Notes: generated by a model not told the origin, from the sequence alone. 39,272 bases of DNA from Candidatus Thorarchaeota archaeon (GCA_003662765.1 QMYR01000003.1:1-39272); one strand, 5' to 3'; shown: positions 26,854 through 36,865, counted from the stretch's first letter. A program made the numbers and translations.

Positions 26854-27213
26854 TCATGTTCTGCCGAATGACTCGCGAGTGTCCTCTATCAGTCTTGCAA
26901 GCCTTGAGAATCGGGCCACCTGTTTCATTGTCTGCAGGAATATCCTAGACGCCTCGCGAGTGTCGCATCTGTCGAGTCTTTCGAGTGCATCGTCTATGAC
27001 TTCCATCACATCTTGGATTCTGCGTCGCCCCTCGTTCCTTCTGTAGTCCGAGAAGACCAGGTAATCCGGACCGTCTGGATTCCAGCACCTGAGAAACTTC
27101 TCTTGCTCGTACACGGTGGTCGTCAGTTCATACGTGCCAAGAAGGGAGTTCTTCATGGCGAGGAGCGAGTCCCTCCAGATCTGCTTCTTCTCCGAGGCGT
27201 CCAAAGACCTCAC
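26854..27213 (-). CDS. Small all-helical protein of unknown function
   Basis: 119-aa ORF, helical composition; LLAMKNSLLGTYELTTTVYEQEKFLRCWNPDGPDYLVFSDYRRNEGRRRIQDVMEVIDDALERLD. Confidence 0.6.
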   Translation of the reverse strand: MRSLDASEKKQIWRDSLLAMKNSLLGTYELTTTVYEQEKFLRCWNPDGPDYLVFSDYRRNEGRRRIQDVMEVIDDALERLDRCDTREASRIFLQTMKQVARFSRLARLIEDTRESFGRT

Positions 27214-27340
27214 ACCTACAGTCCCGATGATATAGTTCCGGCCCTATGCAAAAGGTCCAGATAAACCTGTGGAGTCGCTGCCCCCGAACGCTTATTACGT
27301 ACGAAACGCTGTGCGCGTTATCGTCACGGAGAGGAGCACG

Positions 27341-28126
27341 ATGTCCGAGCAAGATGTTCTCTATGAGGTCACCGATGGAATCGCGACCATCACTATCAAC
27401 AGACCGAAGAAGTACAACGCACTCAACATCGCGGTCGTGAAAAGACTGCGTGAACTCTTCGAGCAGGCTGAGAAGGACGAGTCGGTACGTGTTGTGGTTC
27501 TGACCGGGACAGGGGAGAAGGCCTTTGCTGCCGGCGCAGACATCACAGAGTTTCAGGGCAAGGACTCCAAGTCTGTGCGCGCCTTGGCTGAGAATGGACA
27601 GGCGCTGTGCACGTACATCGAATCGATGAGCAAGCCTGTTATTGCTGCGGTCAACGGATTCGCTTTGGGCGGCGGATGCGAGGTGGCTATGGCCTGCGAT
27701 ATCAGGTATGCCTCAGCAAACGCTCGATTCGGTCAGCCGGAGATCAACCTCGGCATCATTCCCGGGTTCGGTGGCACTGTGAGACTTCCCCGTCTAGTCG
27801 GCCTAGGTATTGCCAAGGAGCTCGTCTATACGGGCGACCAGATCAAGGCCGAGGAGGCTCTACGGATTGGCCTGGTCAACCGCGTCTTCGACTCGGTCGA
27901 GGCATTGCGCGCAGGTGTCGATGAGCTGGCCAAGAAGCTGTCGAAGAAACCGGGAGTGGCAATCAGACTTGCGAAGCAGTCACTCAACAATGCGTGGGCC
28001 CTGCCAATAAGAGAGTCTCTCGACTTCGAGGTCAATGTGTTCTGTGAGGTCTTCGACACGGAGGATATGGTTGAGGGCGTTGACGCGTTTCTCAATAAGC
28101 GCGAGCCCCACTTCAAGCACAAGTAG
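27341..28126 (+). CDS. Enoyl-CoA hydratase/isomerase family protein
   Basis: ATG 27341 in ORF 27269..28126; VNGFALGGGCEVAMACDIRYASANARFGQPEINLGIIPGFGGTVRLPRLVG. Confidence 0.95.
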   Translation: MSEQDVLYEVTDGIATITINRPKKYNALNIAVVKRLRELFEQAEKDESVRVVVLTGTGEKAFAAGADITEFQGKDSKSVRALAENGQALCTYIESMSKPVIAAVNGFALGGGCEVAMACDIRYASANARFGQPEINLGIIPGFGGTVRLPRLVGLGIAKELVYTGDQIKAEEALRIGLVNRVFDSVEALRAGVDELAKKLSKKPGVAIRLAKQSLNNAWALPIRESLDFEVNVFCEVFDTEDMVEGVDAFLNKREPHFKHK

Positions 28127-28140
28127 CTTCAACATCTACA

Positions 28141-28162
28141 CGGCGGCGACACGGTGCCGCCG
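28141..28162. terminator. GC-rich hairpin between convergent genes
   Basis: CGGCGGC-GACACGGT-GCCGCCG. Confidence 0.45.
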
Positions 28163-28167
28163 CCCCA

Positions 28168-29106
28168 CTATCTCTTGTCTACCAGGATTTTTTCTCCATC
28201 CCGCCGCAGCACTCCGCGCTCGCACAGAAGTCTCACATGTTTCTCCAGCATGATCTCTTCAAAGACGAGATATACCTCGTGTGGGATTCGGGGATAGATG
28301 GTGGGAACGGCTGCGAGTTTCTCGATGGTGTCGTGGCCTTCCTCGACGTTGTGTACTATTCGCTGGTCTCGCTCATCGAAGACAGCAAGGTATGCCTCAA
28401 GTCTGTCCTCGAGTCCGTTCGAAATGGGTTCCATGAGATGGCTGCTTATGCCCATCGCGGGTCGCATGTCCATTATCCTCTTGATGGACTCCTTGAACTG
28501 AACTATGTCACTCACCGCGTTGCCGTACCATGGGCCGAAACGAGTCAGGTCAATGTCAACTAGGTAGATTACTTTCCGGCCGTTGATTCCAATGCATGTG
28601 TGATCCTGCGTGTGACCCGGTGTGTGTATCGGAATGAGTTTCACGTTGCCGCAGTCTATGTCCTCCCCATCCTGGAACGTACCCGTGACCTCATAGTTCT
28701 CCGTGACATGTGGAAGCCACTTCTTGATGAAGCTCTCCCAAGCGTAATAGTGCGCTCGCCCCCTGGTGCCATAGCAGTCCACAAGACCCTCAAAACTCTT
28801 TGTGCCCTCGACTCCCAATTCATGACACACAATGTCACAATGGGCGACTTTCCTTATTCTCTCCGCGTAGCCCTTGTGGTCCACATGAAAGTGCGTCAAC
28901 ACTATCTGGTCCACATCTGAGATCTCGTGACCGAGGTCCTTCAGTGTTCTCTCTATGTGAGGGAGAGAGGCGCCCGCGTCCACCAATGTGAGGATCTCGT
29001 CGTCTATGAGCAGACAGTTAGCCTCTGGGAACCTCGCACGGTTTGCTCCGCGAATCAGATGCACTTGGGGAGCGATCTCGATGTGAACAGAGTACTCTTG
29101 TGTCAA
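28168..29106 (-). CDS. Metallo-beta-lactamase-fold hydrolase
   Basis: LTHFHVDHKGYAE (HxHxDH), PIHTPGHTQDHTCIGINGRKVIYLVDIDL, C-terminal LCERGVLRRDG winged-helix-like end. Confidence 0.92.
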   Translation of the reverse strand: MTQEYSVHIEIAPQVHLIRGANRARFPEANCLLIDDEILTLVDAGASLPHIERTLKDLGHEISDVDQIVLTHFHVDHKGYAERIRKVAHCDIVCHELGVEGTKSFEGLVDCYGTRGRAHYYAWESFIKKWLPHVTENYEVTGTFQDGEDIDCGNVKLIPIHTPGHTQDHTCIGINGRKVIYLVDIDLTRFGPWYGNAVSDIVQFKESIKRIMDMRPAMGISSHLMEPISNGLEDRLEAYLAVFDERDQRIVHNVEEGHDTIEKLAAVPTIYPRIPHEVYLVFEEIMLEKHVRLLCERGVLRRDGEKILVDKR

Positions 29107-29236
29107 TGCAACCCGGTACTACTTGGCCAAACCACAAGAAAAAGTGCTTGATTGGGCTTCAGGCACATGTTGGCCTCCGCCAGTATGATTCATATTGAAG
29201 TCATTGAATATGCAGCTCCCTGCTGTGGTGAGCTAC

Positions 29237-30694
29237 ATGAGTCAAAGGGTGTTCGCAGTATTCGATATCGGGACGACCGGTGCGCGTGCCTGTCTTGTCG
29301 ACGAGGAGGGTCGTGAGATATGTCGCGAGTATGAGGAGTACCCGCGCCCGCCACGCGAGCTGGGAACGCATGAGCAGCTAGCGGATACATTTTGGCGGAC
29401 CGCATGTAACACGATGCAGAGAGCCCTCTCCGGGTGCGAGCCGGGCAGCGAGGCAGTCATTGCCTGTGTTGTTTCCACAACGCGGGATTGCATCACGCCA
29501 GTGGACAAGGACGGGAACACACTTGCGCCTACCGTGACATGGGTAGACAACCGATCCACTGAACGCGCCAAGGAACTGGCCGAGGACATTGGGCCGAGAA
29601 AGAGCGTCAACAAGATGATGTGGTTTGCCGAGAATAGGCCCGACCTGTTCAAGAAGGCATACAAGTTCCTGACTCTTGATGCGCTCATCAATCATCGCCT
29701 CTGTGGGCGAATGGTGACCGAGCCGGCGAATGCCCGCTACGGCCCGATTGACCATGAAACCCTGAGATGGTCAGACAAGCTATGCGATTTGACGGGAATC
29801 CCGATGGACAAGCTTGCAGAGATCGCAACACCTGGGGAGGTCATTGGTCATGTCCATAGAGAGGCCGCAAGACTGGCAGGTCTTCGAGAGGGAACCCCTG
29901 TAGTTATGGGCTGCGGGGATCAGCAGTGCTCTGCGCTGGGGACTGGAACCATTAGGCCCGGCGTCATCAAGGCCACCACAGGTACCGGTACGTTCGTTAT
30001 CACCCATGTAGAGGAGTTCATTGAAGACCCCTATGTGCTGTTCTGCAATCCCTCTGCGATTCCTGGCGAATGGATTCTTGAGGGCGTCATACCCGGTACG
30101 GGTCTTGCGTACAAGTGGTTCAGAGATCAGTATTGCGAGCGGGAAGTTGCTCTGGCGGCCGAGACACAACAGGATGCCTACGAGATAATTGAGAGGTCCG
30201 CTAGTTCAGTCCCCGCTGGCAGCGATGGTCTAGTGGTCTTTCCGTTCATGGCATACAACAAAGGCATATTCTACAACCTTGGTTTTGGCCACACGAAGGC
30301 TCATGTGGCCCGCGCCATTATGGAGGCCAACGGCTATGGGATTCAGATGTACGTGCAGATGATGGAAGGCATGCTTGATACCGAGTTCTCCGAGTTGAGA
30401 ATCGACGGGGGTGGCTCGAATTCTCCCCTGTGGAGACAGATCATTGCTGACTGTACAAACAAACCCGTGCTTCTACCACGCTCGCGTGACTCCACAGTCA
30501 TAGGTGCCGCAATCTTGGCTGCCGTTGGTATGGGTGTCTATGGTGACCACAAGGAGGCTGTGGAGAACATGTTCCACGTCGAGGAACGGCGCCAGCCGAT
30601 TCCAGAGAATGTCGCAATCTACGAACAGCAGTATGCGGTGTTCAACAAGCTGATGCTCGCAGAGATGTCCGAGATAATTGAACTCACATCGTGA
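29237..30694 (+). CDS. FGGY-family carbohydrate kinase (glycerol-kinase/xylulokinase-like)
   Basis: VFAVFDIGTTGARACLVDEEGREI, TVTWVDNRSTERAKEL, GCGDQQCSALGTG, KATTGTGTFV, LRIDGGGSNSPLWRQIIADCTNKPVLLPRSRDSTVIGAAILAAVG. Confidence 0.92.
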   Translation: MSQRVFAVFDIGTTGARACLVDEEGREICREYEEYPRPPRELGTHEQLADTFWRTACNTMQRALSGCEPGSEAVIACVVSTTRDCITPVDKDGNTLAPTVTWVDNRSTERAKELAEDIGPRKSVNKMMWFAENRPDLFKKAYKFLTLDALINHRLCGRMVTEPANARYGPIDHETLRWSDKLCDLTGIPMDKLAEIATPGEVIGHVHREAARLAGLREGTPVVMGCGDQQCSALGTGTIRPGVIKATTGTGTFVITHVEEFIEDPYVLFCNPSAIPGEWILEGVIPGTGLAYKWFRDQYCEREVALAAETQQDAYEIIERSASSVPAGSDGLVVFPFMAYNKGIFYNLGFGHTKAHVARAIMEANGYGIQMYVQMMEGMLDTEFSELRIDGGGSNSPLWRQIIADCTNKPVLLPRSRDSTVIGAAILAAVGMGVYGDHKEAVENMFHVEERRQPIPENVAIYEQQYAVFNKLMLAEMSEIIELTS

Positions 30695-30701
30695 TTGAGA
30701 A

Positions 30702-30725
30702 GGACGGGAGGCTCCCCTCCCGTCC
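30702..30725. terminator. Perfect 10-bp hairpin between convergent genes
   Basis: GGACGGGAGG-CTCC-CCTCCCGTCC. Confidence 0.5.
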
Positions 30726-30734
30726 AAGACAGTT

Positions 30735-30983
30735 TCAGTCTGAACCCCGCTCGCTCTCTTCCCAGAACCTCCCAAGTAGCACCATGGCAAGAATCAGTTC
30801 GGAACCCGTCACGCGCTGAGCGATAAACTCGATGCTCTCACTCACGGTTGTTCCGTGTTCCCACCCTTGTCTTGCGATGTCAACCAAGTCCTCGAAACGG
30901 TGTTCGGGGATTCCAAGTGCGTCAGTGATCTTCGACTCATCATGTCCTACAATCGTAAGTACACCCAGACTATACGTTGGCAC
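30735..30983 (-). CDS. Small protein of unknown function
   Basis: 82-aa ORF MPTYSLGVLTIVGHDESKITDALGIPEHRFEDLVDIARQGWEHGTTVSESIEFIAQRV... Confidence 0.55.
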   Translation of the reverse strand: MPTYSLGVLTIVGHDESKITDALGIPEHRFEDLVDIARQGWEHGTTVSESIEFIAQRVTGSELILAMVLLGRFWEESERGSD

Positions 30984-31171
30984 TATTCTATCACCAATTT
31001 CGACAAGAGGGCTTGTCGTTATATCATGCTCTCACATAGCTAGTCCTTTTAATCTATCTGGGACTGAATCGTGGTTGCTGTCTGCACTGCGTTGGTGTAT
31101 GCCGAAATGCTTCTATTGATGGGACGGCCTGTTCATTTGGCATCCCTGCTCATAGATGGAGACCGAACGTG

Positions 31172-32821
31172 ATGAGTGACTATGATGTCGTTGTGATTGG
31201 AGGAGGCAGCACAGGAACGGCTGTCGCACGTGATTGTCAGATCCGAGGGCTCAAGACACTCCTACTGGAACGGGATGATATTGCCTCTGGGACCGTTGGC
31301 ACCTGTGCCGGCATGATCTCTTCAGGTCTCAAGTACATGAACGAGCCCGAGATCGTGGACATGTGCTCATCGGAGGTAGTTCACCTCAAGCGTATCGCCC
31401 GCCATATAATCATGAAGAACCCCATCCTCACTCCAATGCTTGAGATGAGTGACCTCTCCTCTGGTGGCAATTTCGCTGAGGAGTACTCCAAGCGCGCAGC
31501 CGAACGCGAGGTCCCACCTGTCATGTTTCTGACTCCCGAGGACTCCCTGAAGATTGAGCCCATGCTCAACCCAGACATTATTGCGTCACTCTACTTTGAG
31601 GAGTACTTCATCGACCCGTTCAGGCTCTGTCTGCTCCAAGCAATCGATGCCAAGCGCCGTGGGGCTGACATTCGCACCTACTGTGAGGTCACGAACATCA
31701 TAGTTCAAGATGGCAGAGTGACAGGAGTTGAGTTCTTCGATCGCCTGACCGGCAGACTCGAGTCGGTTTCCACACGTATCGTGGTGAATGCAACGGGACC
31801 ATGGGCCGAGAAGGTCGCAGCGTTGGCTGGGATGCCACTTGAACTTCGACTGAACAAGGGTGCTCACGTCATTCTTGACCGCAGAGTTGTCAACGTGGGC
31901 GTCATCGCCAAGGCAGTCGATGGGCGGATGATCTACCTCTTTCCCCACGAGAACACGGTTGTTCTAGGGACGACGGCGTTGGACACGTGGGAGGATCCCG
32001 ATTCTGTTAGAGCATCGCACGACGAAATAGAATACCTCCTCAAGAGCATGGAATGGGTGGTCCCATCGATTCGGGAAGCGCGCGTGGTTCGGGCGATGGA
32101 GGGCATTCGGCCACTGGTGGCCGACTGGAAGATTCCTGAAGGGGATGTAACACGAGGCTATCGGATTATGGACCATGCCGGTGATGGCGGGGAGGGAATG
32201 ATTAGCTTCACTGGTGGAAAATTGGTGATGTGCCGTCACATGGCCGAGTCGGTCACAGATATCATCTGCGAGAAACTGGGTGTGGAGCGGGAATGTCGTA
32301 CGCACCTCGAACCACTACCGGGCAATGAGGACGATGTCGACGTTCTTGCACTCGCATCGGAATACGGAATGTCTGCTCATGTCGTAGAGCGGATGAGAGC
32401 ACGTCGCGGCACTGAAGTTCGGGCAGTGCTCGAACTGACGCGTGACAGGCCAAACTGGAAAACAAAGATCTGTACATGTGAACCTGTTATTGAGGCCGAG
32501 ATTCGGTACTCCATCCGACATGAATTCCCGCAGACGGTCGACGACCTTCGTAGGAGGCTCCGGATAGGTACTGGACCATGTCAGGGGACGTTCTGCACCT
32601 ACAAGGCTGCGGCGATACTCGCCGAAGAGCTCGGCCTGACAGGGCAGCAATACCTCCATGAGGTGCTGAGCTATCTGGCTGAACGATGGAAGGGAAAGAG
32701 ACCACCAATGCGTGGAGGTCAGCTTCCACTTGAGGAGATGGCCCAGGGGATGTACGCGTGTGTTGCCAATCTTGATCACACGGGGCCGCCACGGGAACGT
32801 CAGCCATGGGAGGAGGTGTGA
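31172..32821 (+). CDS. glpA: Anaerobic glycerol-3-phosphate dehydrogenase subunit A-like FAD protein with BFD-like [2Fe-2S] domain
   Basis: DVVVIGGGSTGTAVARDCQIRGLKTLLLERDDIASGT...; NATGPWAEKVA; C-terminal CTCEPVIEAEIRYSI...GTGPCQGTFCTYKA. Confidence 0.9.
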   Translation: MSDYDVVVIGGGSTGTAVARDCQIRGLKTLLLERDDIASGTVGTCAGMISSGLKYMNEPEIVDMCSSEVVHLKRIARHIIMKNPILTPMLEMSDLSSGGNFAEEYSKRAAEREVPPVMFLTPEDSLKIEPMLNPDIIASLYFEEYFIDPFRLCLLQAIDAKRRGADIRTYCEVTNIIVQDGRVTGVEFFDRLTGRLESVSTRIVVNATGPWAEKVAALAGMPLELRLNKGAHVILDRRVVNVGVIAKAVDGRMIYLFPHENTVVLGTTALDTWEDPDSVRASHDEIEYLLKSMEWVVPSIREARVVRAMEGIRPLVADWKIPEGDVTRGYRIMDHAGDGGEGMISFTGGKLVMCRHMAESVTDIICEKLGVERECRTHLEPLPGNEDDVDVLALASEYGMSAHVVERMRARRGTEVRAVLELTRDRPNWKTKICTCEPVIEAEIRYSIRHEFPQTVDDLRRRLRIGTGPCQGTFCTYKAAAILAEELGLTGQQYLHEVLSYLAERWKGKRPPMRGGQLPLEEMAQGMYACVANLDHTGPPRERQPWEEV

Positions 32822-32824
32822 ACT

Positions 32825-34195
32825 GTGGAGATTGCAGCCGATGTTGCAGTGATTGGTGGAGGAATGGCTGGCCTCGTTGCGGGAACAGTGGCCTCGCAAG
32901 CTGGTCTTTCCGTCGTCGTTTTGTCGCGAGGGCACGGTGCCACAGCGGACTGCTCTGGGGCCATTGATGTGATAGGTTACCTACCACTTGCGACAACGCC
33001 AACGGTTTCTGCGATAGAAGGCCTACATCTTCTTGCTGCTCTACATGTTCTGCACCCGTATTCTATCCTTGGACTTGAGCGTGAATCACTTGTTGTCGAC
33101 GGGGATGTCGTAGTGAAGAGAGTACAAGAGACGATTGAGTGGTTTCTCTCCACGGTCGCTGAGTCTGAGCTACGTCATGTCGGGAGCCTCGACAGCACGA
33201 TAATGGCATGTTCCCCACTCGGAACACTGAAGCCAACTGCTCTACTGCAACAGACGATGTGGTCAGACTCGCTCATGGATGAGGACAACGTTGTGATGTT
33301 TGCTGGAATTCGCGGGTATCCCGACTTTCACTCTGGCATGGCTGCAAAGACGTTTCTTGAGGAGCGTCAGGCCTTGCGAGAGGGACCGCGTAGAGTGATC
33401 AACTGCACAGTTGATCTATCGAATCTTCTCCCGGTGTCTAACCTCTCCGCTATCGAGCTGGCGCGTCTGTTCGACACCGAGGAGGGTCTCAGGCATCTTG
33501 CAGAATCTCTCCAATCCCACGTTGAGGGGACGGGGGCCTCCCATGTGGTCTTGCCTCCGGTCTTGGGCCTTGAGCATGCAGCCACAGCTAGGTCTGAGCT
33601 CGAGTCGAGGCTCGGAGCTGAGGTAATCGAAACGATTTCGTTTCCCCCGTCAATACCAGGGACACGTCTTCAGGCTGCTCTAGAGGCCGCTCTGGAACGA
33701 GCCGGCGGTCGTCTTCTCAAGGGCCATGAGGTCGTGGGGACTGAGACCTCGAAGGATCGAGTCACGGGCATTAAGGCAAGAGGTCCACGCAGGAGCGTGT
33801 CTGTCACTGCAAAGAGCTATGTTCTGGCCACAGGGAAGTTTGTTGGCGGGGGTCTGGCGGGCGACGAGCGAGGCCTGCGGGAAACCGTGTTTGGACTGCA
33901 GGTCTTTGATGGCGACAGGATGTCTGTCACCGAGACTCGCCCTCAGAAACTGACCGACTTGACCTGGGTCACGGAGAGAGGGCACAGGCTCTACACTTGC
34001 GGTATTGGTGTGGATGAACATCTGAGACCTGTGGGTCTCGACGGCCGCGTGTATGCTGCAAACCTGTTTGGTGCGGGCGCCGTGCTGGCCGGATACAACT
34101 ACATCACAGAGAAGAGCGGCCTTGGTGTGGCGATTGCAACAGGCCATGCTGCAGCCATCGAGGCCGTGAACTTTGCCACGGAGGCCAAATCATGA
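32825..34195 (+). CDS. glpB: Anaerobic glycerol-3-phosphate dehydrogenase subunit B-like
   Basis: ADVAVIGGGMAGLVAGTVASQAGLSVVVLSRGHGATADCSGAIDVIGYLP; FVGGGLAGDERGLRETVFGLQVF; GTG start, 3 nt after glpA stop. Confidence 0.85.
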   Translation: MEIAADVAVIGGGMAGLVAGTVASQAGLSVVVLSRGHGATADCSGAIDVIGYLPLATTPTVSAIEGLHLLAALHVLHPYSILGLERESLVVDGDVVVKRVQETIEWFLSTVAESELRHVGSLDSTIMACSPLGTLKPTALLQQTMWSDSLMDEDNVVMFAGIRGYPDFHSGMAAKTFLEERQALREGPRRVINCTVDLSNLLPVSNLSAIELARLFDTEEGLRHLAESLQSHVEGTGASHVVLPPVLGLEHAATARSELESRLGAEVIETISFPPSIPGTRLQAALEAALERAGGRLLKGHEVVGTETSKDRVTGIKARGPRRSVSVTAKSYVLATGKFVGGGLAGDERGLRETVFGLQVFDGDRMSVTETRPQKLTDLTWVTERGHRLYTCGIGVDEHLRPVGLDGRVYAANLFGAGAVLAGYNYITEKSGLGVAIATGHAAAIEAVNFATEAKS

Positions 34196-35430
34196 GCGAA
34201 GAAGAGGCGTACGAGTTCGTAAAGAACACACTAAGGGACGAGGGCATTGTACCATATCACGGTCAAGAACTCGAGGTAGTGAAATCGGTCGAGCAGTGTA
34301 TGAATTGCGGACTGTGCCTCAATCACTGTCCCGTCGTGCGAGCGGTGGGTGTAGACCGATTCAGTGGTCCTCGCGGGATTGCGGTGGAGTTGAGTCGCTC
34401 GCCTCCCGAATACTGGAGCACGGCCGACACAATCTATCTCTGCACAGGGTGCGGTACGTGTCGTGAGGTGTGTCCCAAGAACGTCGACATCCCGTCAGTC
34501 GTCATTCTCATGCGTGCGAGGATTTTCAAACGCCGAAGCGATCTTGTGCCAAAGAGCCTGCTGCAGCTCTCTGCGACCTTGACCAAGTATGGGTTGGCCT
34601 TCACACCTTGGGAGGACGAGGAGGACAAGGCGGAGAGCCGCGATGCACGCTTGGAGCGCCACGGCCTACCCCATATCGAGGACAGAATCAAACCCGGAGC
34701 AGAGGTGCTCTACTATCCGGGATGCCAAGCTGAGGAGCGTTCCCAAGAAATCAGGGAGGCCGCAAAGCTCATTCTCGACTACTTCGGTATTGACTTCACC
34801 CTTCCCACCGAGATGAGCTGTTGCGGTCTGCCAGCAAAGCTGATTGGTGACGAGGAAACCGCGAGGTCGTTGGCGTCAAGGCTGACCGAACAGGTCCGCT
34901 CTCTGAAGGTGAGAGCGGTCATCACAACTTGTGCGGGTTGCACCTCCCGTATTCTTGAGATTGCCGAAGAGGAGAACTGGGGTGTTCCTGTCTACCACAT
35001 GGTCGAATTCCTTGCGGAGCGTGTTGGTATCGATCGTCTTGGGGCCGAGTTCTCCAAGGGCGCATCAGAGGGTGGGATCACTGTGACGGTGCATGACCCA
35101 TGCCATCTCATTCGCCATGTGTCGCGGCTTGTGATGGACAGTGCTCTTGAGATACTAGGGGCCATCCCTGACGTTGAGCTGGCGGACTCGGGGGTTGCGG
35201 ACTCGTGTTGCGGTGGCGGTGGGTTGGTGGGATATCACGCTGCTGACGTGTCAAGTTTGGTCACAGCACGAAATATCGAAGCGATTACTCGGCGTGATCC
35301 GGACCGCGTTGTGGCACCGTGTCCGTTATGCACATCCCAAATCGAGAACGAATTATACAGACACGGCAGCGGTATAGAGGTCGACGATCTCACCGTGTAC
35401 ATAGCCAAACATCTTCCCTTGCGGAGGTGA
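34192..35430 (+). CDS. glpC: Anaerobic glycerol-3-phosphate dehydrogenase subunit C-like Fe-S protein (2x[4Fe-4S] plus two CCG domains)
   Basis: CMNCGLCLNHCPVV, CTGCGTCREVCPKNVDIP, YYPGCQAEERSQ...SCCGLPAKLI, HDPCHLIRH...DSCCGGGG; start overlaps glpB stop (ATGA). Confidence 0.88.
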   Translation: MSEEEAYEFVKNTLRDEGIVPYHGQELEVVKSVEQCMNCGLCLNHCPVVRAVGVDRFSGPRGIAVELSRSPPEYWSTADTIYLCTGCGTCREVCPKNVDIPSVVILMRARIFKRRSDLVPKSLLQLSATLTKYGLAFTPWEDEEDKAESRDARLERHGLPHIEDRIKPGAEVLYYPGCQAEERSQEIREAAKLILDYFGIDFTLPTEMSCCGLPAKLIGDEETARSLASRLTEQVRSLKVRAVITTCAGCTSRILEIAEEENWGVPVYHMVEFLAERVGIDRLGAEFSKGASEGGITVTVHDPCHLIRHVSRLVMDSALEILGAIPDVELADSGVADSCCGGGGLVGYHAADVSSLVTARNIEAITRRDPDRVVAPCPLCTSQIENELYRHGSGIEVDDLTVYIAKHLPLRR

Positions 35431-35437
35431 CCTCTTC

Positions 35438-36865
35438 ATGCTAGATGAGAAGACCAAGGCTGAGGCTGTTCGTCGCATCTCGGAAGTTGTCGGTCCCGAA
35501 CATGTGACCGTTCACGAAACCGACAGGGTGTTGAACGCCCACGATGCATGGCCGCTGAGTGAGGCCAAGATTCGTGCCGGTGAGATACTACCTCTTGCAG
35601 ACATGGTGGTCTTTCCAAATAGCACGGAGGAAGTGTCGGAAGTACTCAAGATTGCAAACGACCTGCGAATCCCAGTAGTACCCGTTGGAGGAGGGGCCGG
35701 GACGTGCGGGGGAACTCTCCCAATCTATGGTGGGATTCAGCTCGACCTGAAGCGCATGAATCGGATTATCTACATCGACGACGACTCCATGACCGTACGA
35801 GTTCAAGCCGGGGTGGTGGGCATTGACCTCGAAGAAGCTGTGAACAAGCGCGGCTACACGACGGGTCATACACCCACATCACTGCGCGCCTCCAACGTTG
35901 GAGGATTCATTGCGACACGGTCTGGGGGCTCCATGTCCTCGCTCTACGGCAAGATCGAGGACATGACCTTGGGTCTGCAGGTGGTTCTTGCGGACGGCTC
36001 CATTGTGGAGTGCAAGGCAGTCCCACGCCACTCGGTTGGTCCCGACCTCAAACAGCTGTTCATCGGCTCTGAGGGCACGCTCTGTGTAATCACGGAGGCC
36101 ACGCTGAAACTGTTTCCACTTCCAGAAGAGAGACGTTTCAGAACGATAGCATTCCGCGATGTTCACACTGGTCTTGAGGCGATACGACATATATTCCATC
36201 GTGGTGTCTTTCCATCGGTCGTCCGACTCTATGACCCCGAAGACGCGGCAATGAGTTTCAGTACGCGGTTTCCTATTGACGAGGGCAACTGTGTGCTATT
36301 GCTGGCATTTGATGGCACCGTCGAACAGGTGAGGCTCGACGAGCAGATGACTGTAGAGATATGCATGGGGCTGGACGGAAAAGATCTTGGTCAGGACCCA
36401 GCGAGATATTGGTGGGAGCACAGATACGACATGTACTACCCAACGAAGTTCACAACAGCAGGATACTCTATCGGTGACACCATCGATATCGTGGCTACCT
36501 ACGACAGGCTTGAGCGGGTCTACTACGCAATGAAGGAGGCGATGGAGGCTGAGGGTGCTTTCGTTCTCTCGCACTTTTCGCACATGTATCCGAACGGAGG
36601 CTCAATCTACATGATCTTCTTCACATCCCAACCGGACGCAGAATCTGCGTGGACCACATACAGGAGAATCTGGGACGCCGGTATCAAGGCGTGTCTACGG
36701 GAGGGCGGCACGATGAGTCATCAGCATGGCATTGGCCTGACCCGCAGTACATACACAGCAGACGAACTGGGCTCAAGCTTTGAGGTTCTCAGACGAATCA
36801 AGGAGGTCTTGGACCCGAACGGGATTCTTAATCCCGGAAAGATGGGACTGGGGGTACGCGAGTGA
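35438..36865 (+). CDS. FAD-binding oxidase, VAO/GlcD superfamily, alkylglycerone-phosphate-synthase-like C-terminal half
   Basis: PVVPVGGGAGTCGGTLPIYGGIQLDLKRMNRI; TPTSLRASNVGGFIATRSGGSMSSLYGKIEDM; LSHFSHMYPNGGSIYMIF...GGTMSHQHGIGLTR; LDPNGILNPGKMG. Confidence 0.88.
   Translation: MLDEKTKAEAVRRISEVVGPEHVTVHETDRVLNAHDAWPLSEAKIRAGEILPLADMVVFPNSTEEVSEVLKIANDLRIPVVPVGGGAGTCGGTLPIYGGIQLDLKRMNRIIYIDDDSMTVRVQAGVVGIDLEEAVNKRGYTTGHTPTSLRASNVGGFIATRSGGSMSSLYGKIEDMTLGLQVVLADGSIVECKAVPRHSVGPDLKQLFIGSEGTLCVITEATLKLFPLPEERRFRTIAFRDVHTGLEAIRHIFHRGVFPSVVRLYDPEDAAMSFSTRFPIDEGNCVLLLAFDGTVEQVRLDEQMTVEICMGLDGKDLGQDPARYWWEHRYDMYYPTKFTTAGYSIGDTIDIVATYDRLERVYYAMKEAMEAEGAFVLSHFSHMYPNGGSIYMIFFTSQPDAESAWTTYRRIWDAGIKACLREGGTMSHQHGIGLTRSTYTADELGSSFEVLRRIKEVLDPNGILNPGKMGLGVRE

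Noticed and set aside
32315-33002. 206- and 171-aa minus-strand ORFs
   Set aside because: Antisense to glpA/glpB with no recognisable motifs
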